This document shows, one piece after another, positions 5,036 through 6,701 of a stretch of DNA of 6,701 bases. The stretch lies in contig CALGZD010000374.1 in assembly GCA_937934635.1 (NCBI GenBank), forward strand, positions 1 through 6,701, given 5' to 3'. The notes under the pieces were generated by a model, which had not been told where the DNA came from, ran no database searches, and saw only the letters and a program-made list of their open reading frames with translations. Each line of letters opens with the position of its first letter. Within the stretch, counting starts at the first letter, position 1. The stretch is from an uncultured Deinococcales bacterium. Its GTDB lineage: Bacteria; Deinococcota; Deinococci; Deinococcales; Trueperaceae. The translations under genes and the position numbers were made by a program.

Positions 5036-5630
5036 ATTTTAGCCTCTATGTTGGCTTAAGCATATCTTTATTAAAACTGCTTATTACTGCAAATACTTAT
5101 TGAGTAGTAACGAGTATCTATATTAGGTAATGCCAAGGTATTTAATAGGTAATTTCAAAAAAACATACAGTAGCTACTTTTGTTAATCCTAAGTGCTTTA
5201 TGAGTGTTTTTGCTTAGCTAAGTAGGTATGAGAATATTACGAAGCTGAAATGAATCAAAGCCAGTGTTTTGACACATTGTGTGGGTGTTAATTTGATGGA
5301 GTGGGTGACGTTTGAACAATGACGTTCTGATGCTTAGAATTCTGAAACATTTGGCTAGAGTTGTTATCAGGTAGGTTTTTACAGGCTAGTCTTTGTATAA
5401 CGAATTTAAATTTAAGTATCTATAATTTAAGCACAAAATTGGCATAGTCCCAGATGCTTTATTGTTCTTTAGATTGACGTTTGATTTTCTTGATTCTGAG
5501 ATTTTCTTAGTTTTGAATTGATTCACCTTGCTTACTGTTCTGAGTTTCTCTGGGGATAAATGAACAGGGGACAAGTAAGACGGAAAACTATTATTACAAT
5601 TTTTCTTAATAGTTTATTGGAGGAAAGTGG
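5036..5630. other. AT-rich intergenic region upstream of the collagen-like gene, no gene seen
   Basis: About 600 bp without a convincing reading frame on either strand. It contains the perfect 10-bp palindrome CTTAGCTAAG (5213-5222) and scattered short repeats such as TAGGTAAT. The right end carries the strong ribosome binding site of the collagen-like gene (GGAGG, 5619-5623). I found no clear -35/-10 pair for that gene; TACAAT (5595-5600) is a possible -10 without a good -35. Confidence 0.65.
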
Positions 5631-6701
5631 ATGAAGGTATTTAGCTCAACCATTTTAGGTTTAGCTCTTGTTGCTGCGGTTTCATATGTTTCTGCAGATA
5701 ATAAGGGTATGCATCATACTGTTGAATGTTGTGTACAGTATGGTTCTGATGGTCACGGATCTGATGGTTATCATGGGCACTCGAATATAGGTGCTGGGTG
5801 GGAGCATGGACACATAGATGCTAGTGGCAATATGGGTCCGATTGCGCCACATGGTCATGTTGATTCAAATGGAAATTTAAGTCCTATCGGACCACATATT
5901 CACGTAGATAGTGTTTCTGTGTCTGGTGGTGTTTCAGGTGCAGTAGGTGCAACAGGCGCACCAGGTAGAACTGGTCCAGCAGGTCCAGCAGGTCCAATGG
6001 GACCAGCAGGTTCAATGGGACCAGCAGGTGCTAGAGGTGCAGTTGGACCAGCAGGTCCAGCAGGTGCTATGGGACCAATAGGACCAATGGGACCAGCAGG
6101 TGCTAGAGGCGCAATTGGTCCAGCAGGTGCAAATGGCGCGATAGGACCAATAGGACCAATGGGACCAATGGGACCAGCAGGTGCTAGAGGTGCAGTTGGA
6201 CCAGCAGGTGCAACTGGCGCAACTGGTGCGATAGGACCAATGGGACCAGCAGGAGAACGCGGTGCAATCGGTCCAGCAGGACGTCCAGGTCCAGCAGGTG
6301 CAACTGGTGCAACTGGTGCGATAGGACCAATAGGACCAGCGGGTGCAACAGGTAACCCAGGTCCTATGGGTCCAATGGGTCCGATAGGACCAGCAGGACG
6401 CCCAGGTCCAGTCGGTGCAACAGGTGCAGCAGGTGTAGATGGCAGACCAGGTCCAGCAGGACCAGCGGGACCAGCAGGTGCACGAGGTGCAATCGGACCA
6501 GCAGGTGCAACTGGCGCAACTGGCGCAATGGGTCCGATGGGCCCAGCAGGTGCAGCAGGTAGACCAGGACCAGCAGGTCCAGCGGGTGCAGTAGGCCCAG
6601 CAGGTGCACGAGGTGCAATCGGACCAGCAGGTGCAACTGGCGCAACTGGTGCAATGGGTCCGATGGGACCAGCAGGTGCAGCAGGTAGACCAGGACCAGC
6701 A
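5631..6701 (+). CDS. Exported collagen-like protein with His-rich repeat head domain; C-terminus outside window
   Basis: The ATG at 5631 follows GGAGG at 7 nt; 357 codons are open to the right edge. Residues 1-22 form a Sec signal peptide (hydrophobic [10 protein letters not shown], then VSA before DNK). Residues 23-94 are a His-rich head with 11 His and an adjacent Cys pair (33-34). It includes a 15-residue repeat, H-G-H-I/V-D-x-x-G-N-x-x-P-I-x-P, at 59-73 and 74-88, with a third start at 89-93. From Gly103 onward come 85 uninterrupted Gly-X-Y triplets, mostly GPA, GAT, GPM, GAR, GAI and GRP, so this should form a collagen triple helix outside the cytoplasm. Pro favours the X position and acidic residues are nearly absent (one GER, one GVD), with no Lys in the triplets. 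Bacterial collagen-like proteins serve as surface fibres, adhesins or spore and phage parts; which applies here is unknown. The missing C-terminus would show any anchor or trimerisation domain. Confidence 0.92.
   Translation, partial: MKVFSSTILGLALVAAVSYVSADNKGMHHTVECCVQYGSDGHGSDGYHGHSNIGAGWEHGHIDASGNMGPIAPHGHVDSNGNLSPIGPHIHVDSVSVSGGVSGAVGATGAPGRTGPAGPAGPMGPAGSMGPAGARGAVGPAGPAGAMGPIGPMGPAGARGAIGPAGANGAIGPIGPMGPMGPAGARGAVGPAGATGATGAIGPMGPAGERGAIGPAGRPGPAGATGATGAIGPIGPAGATGNPGPMGPMGPIGPAGRPGPVGATGAAGVDGRPGPAGPAGPAGARGAIGPAGATGATGAMGPMGPAGAAGRPGPAGPAGAVGPAGARGAIGPAGATGATGAMGPMGPAGAAGRPGPA
5805..5909 (+). repeat. HxH-containing 45-bp repeats in the head domain of the collagen-like protein
   Basis: Residues 59-73 and 74-88 are two copies of a 15-residue unit beginning HGH, and a third begins at 89 (HIHVD) before the sequence changes to the collagen region. 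Matching positions are H-x-H, then I/V-D, GN, PI and P. The regular HxH spacing is suggestive of metal binding, though this is inference. Confidence 0.8.
6477..6701 (+). repeat. 126-bp higher-order repeat within the collagen region
   Basis: Triplets 61-74 (6477-6602) form a 14-triplet unit that starts again at triplet 75 (6603-6701). Over the 99 bp that can be compared, I count only two differences, both third-position and silent (GGC/GGT near 6523 and CCC-type versus ACC-type near 6540). Such near-identity points to recent duplication or ongoing homogenisation. Confidence 0.8.

Noticed and set aside
5030..5044. GGCTA/TAGCC hairpin at the end of the 41-codon frame as a terminator
   Set aside because: Only a 5-bp stem and no T-tract follows.
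5213..5222. CTTAGCTAAG palindrome as an operator
   Set aside because: Ten-bp palindromes are expected by chance in this much AT-rich DNA, and it is more than 400 bp from the next start codon.
5386..5574. Minus-strand 62-codon frame starting at TTG
   Set aside because: Low-complexity Lys/Asn/Ser translation typical of AT-rich non-coding DNA, with a rare start codon and no recognisable motif.
5552..5574. GGGGATAAATGAACAGGGGA direct repeat as an insertion-element end
   Set aside because: Two short GGGGA words occur once, with no matching partner or transposase in the window; not enough to call an element.
6364..6654. Minus-strand Leu/His-rich 96-codon frame
   Set aside because: Antisense reading of the Gly-X-Y repeat; its Leu-rich pattern is forced by the 9-bp periodicity.
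5937..6701. Gly-X-Y DNA periodicity as a CRISPR or minisatellite array
   Set aside because: The 9-bp period is fully explained by an open collagen reading frame with signal peptide and ribosome binding site; there are no spacers.

Overview
The window reads as chromosomal DNA of a bacterium with modest to low G+C content. The two exported proteins have ordinary Sec signal peptides, and the intracellular genes are of widely distributed families. Nothing fixes the taxon. A Gram-negative (proteobacterial) host is plausible from gene style and ribosome binding sites, but this is a guess. There are no rRNA or tRNA genes, CRISPR arrays, integrases or insertion sequences.

Layout: (1) 1-1646, minus strand: N-terminal 548 codons of a molybdenum hydroxylase large subunit (xanthine dehydrogenase/CoxL-like), running off the left edge. 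(2) 1647-2066: a 420-bp divergent intergenic region with three 8-bp tandem units, four 18-bp tandem units enclosed by a 15-bp inverted repeat, and an 8-bp dyad. (3) 2067-3122, plus strand: an unrecognised exported Tyr-rich protein with two copies of a GF-SY-AYL-NYYA motif, a Pro-Glu-Val tract and a C-terminal two-cysteine domain, followed by a strong intrinsic terminator. (4) 3203-3830, plus strand: a compact copper-response operon. An extended -10 promoter has a perfect 14-bp C-tract/TATA/G-tract palindrome at its expected start point, followed by a CopZ-like metallochaperone and a CsoR-family repressor that starts at TTG and carries a Cys-His-His ligand set. (5) 3833-4600, minus strand: a TIM-barrel sugar phosphate isomerase/epimerase, convergent with csoR (2 bp apart) and with its own near-consensus promoter. 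(6) 4601-5630: about 1 kb of mostly non-coding DNA with three copies of a 12-bp word, a possible folded RNA ending in a T-tract and one possible 41-residue membrane peptide. (7) 5631-6701, plus strand: the start of an exported collagen-like protein with a His-rich repeat domain followed by 85 uninterrupted Gly-X-Y triplets, running off the right edge.

The only clearly co-working genes are copZ and csoR. The repressor should bind the palindrome and release it when Cu(I) is bound, so that chaperone and repressor are made together. No copper-exporting ATPase is in view. The molybdenum enzyme and the isomerase look like independent metabolic genes. The most unusual items are the His-rich collagen-like protein, the repeat-bearing Tyr-rich exported protein and the structured intergenic regions.
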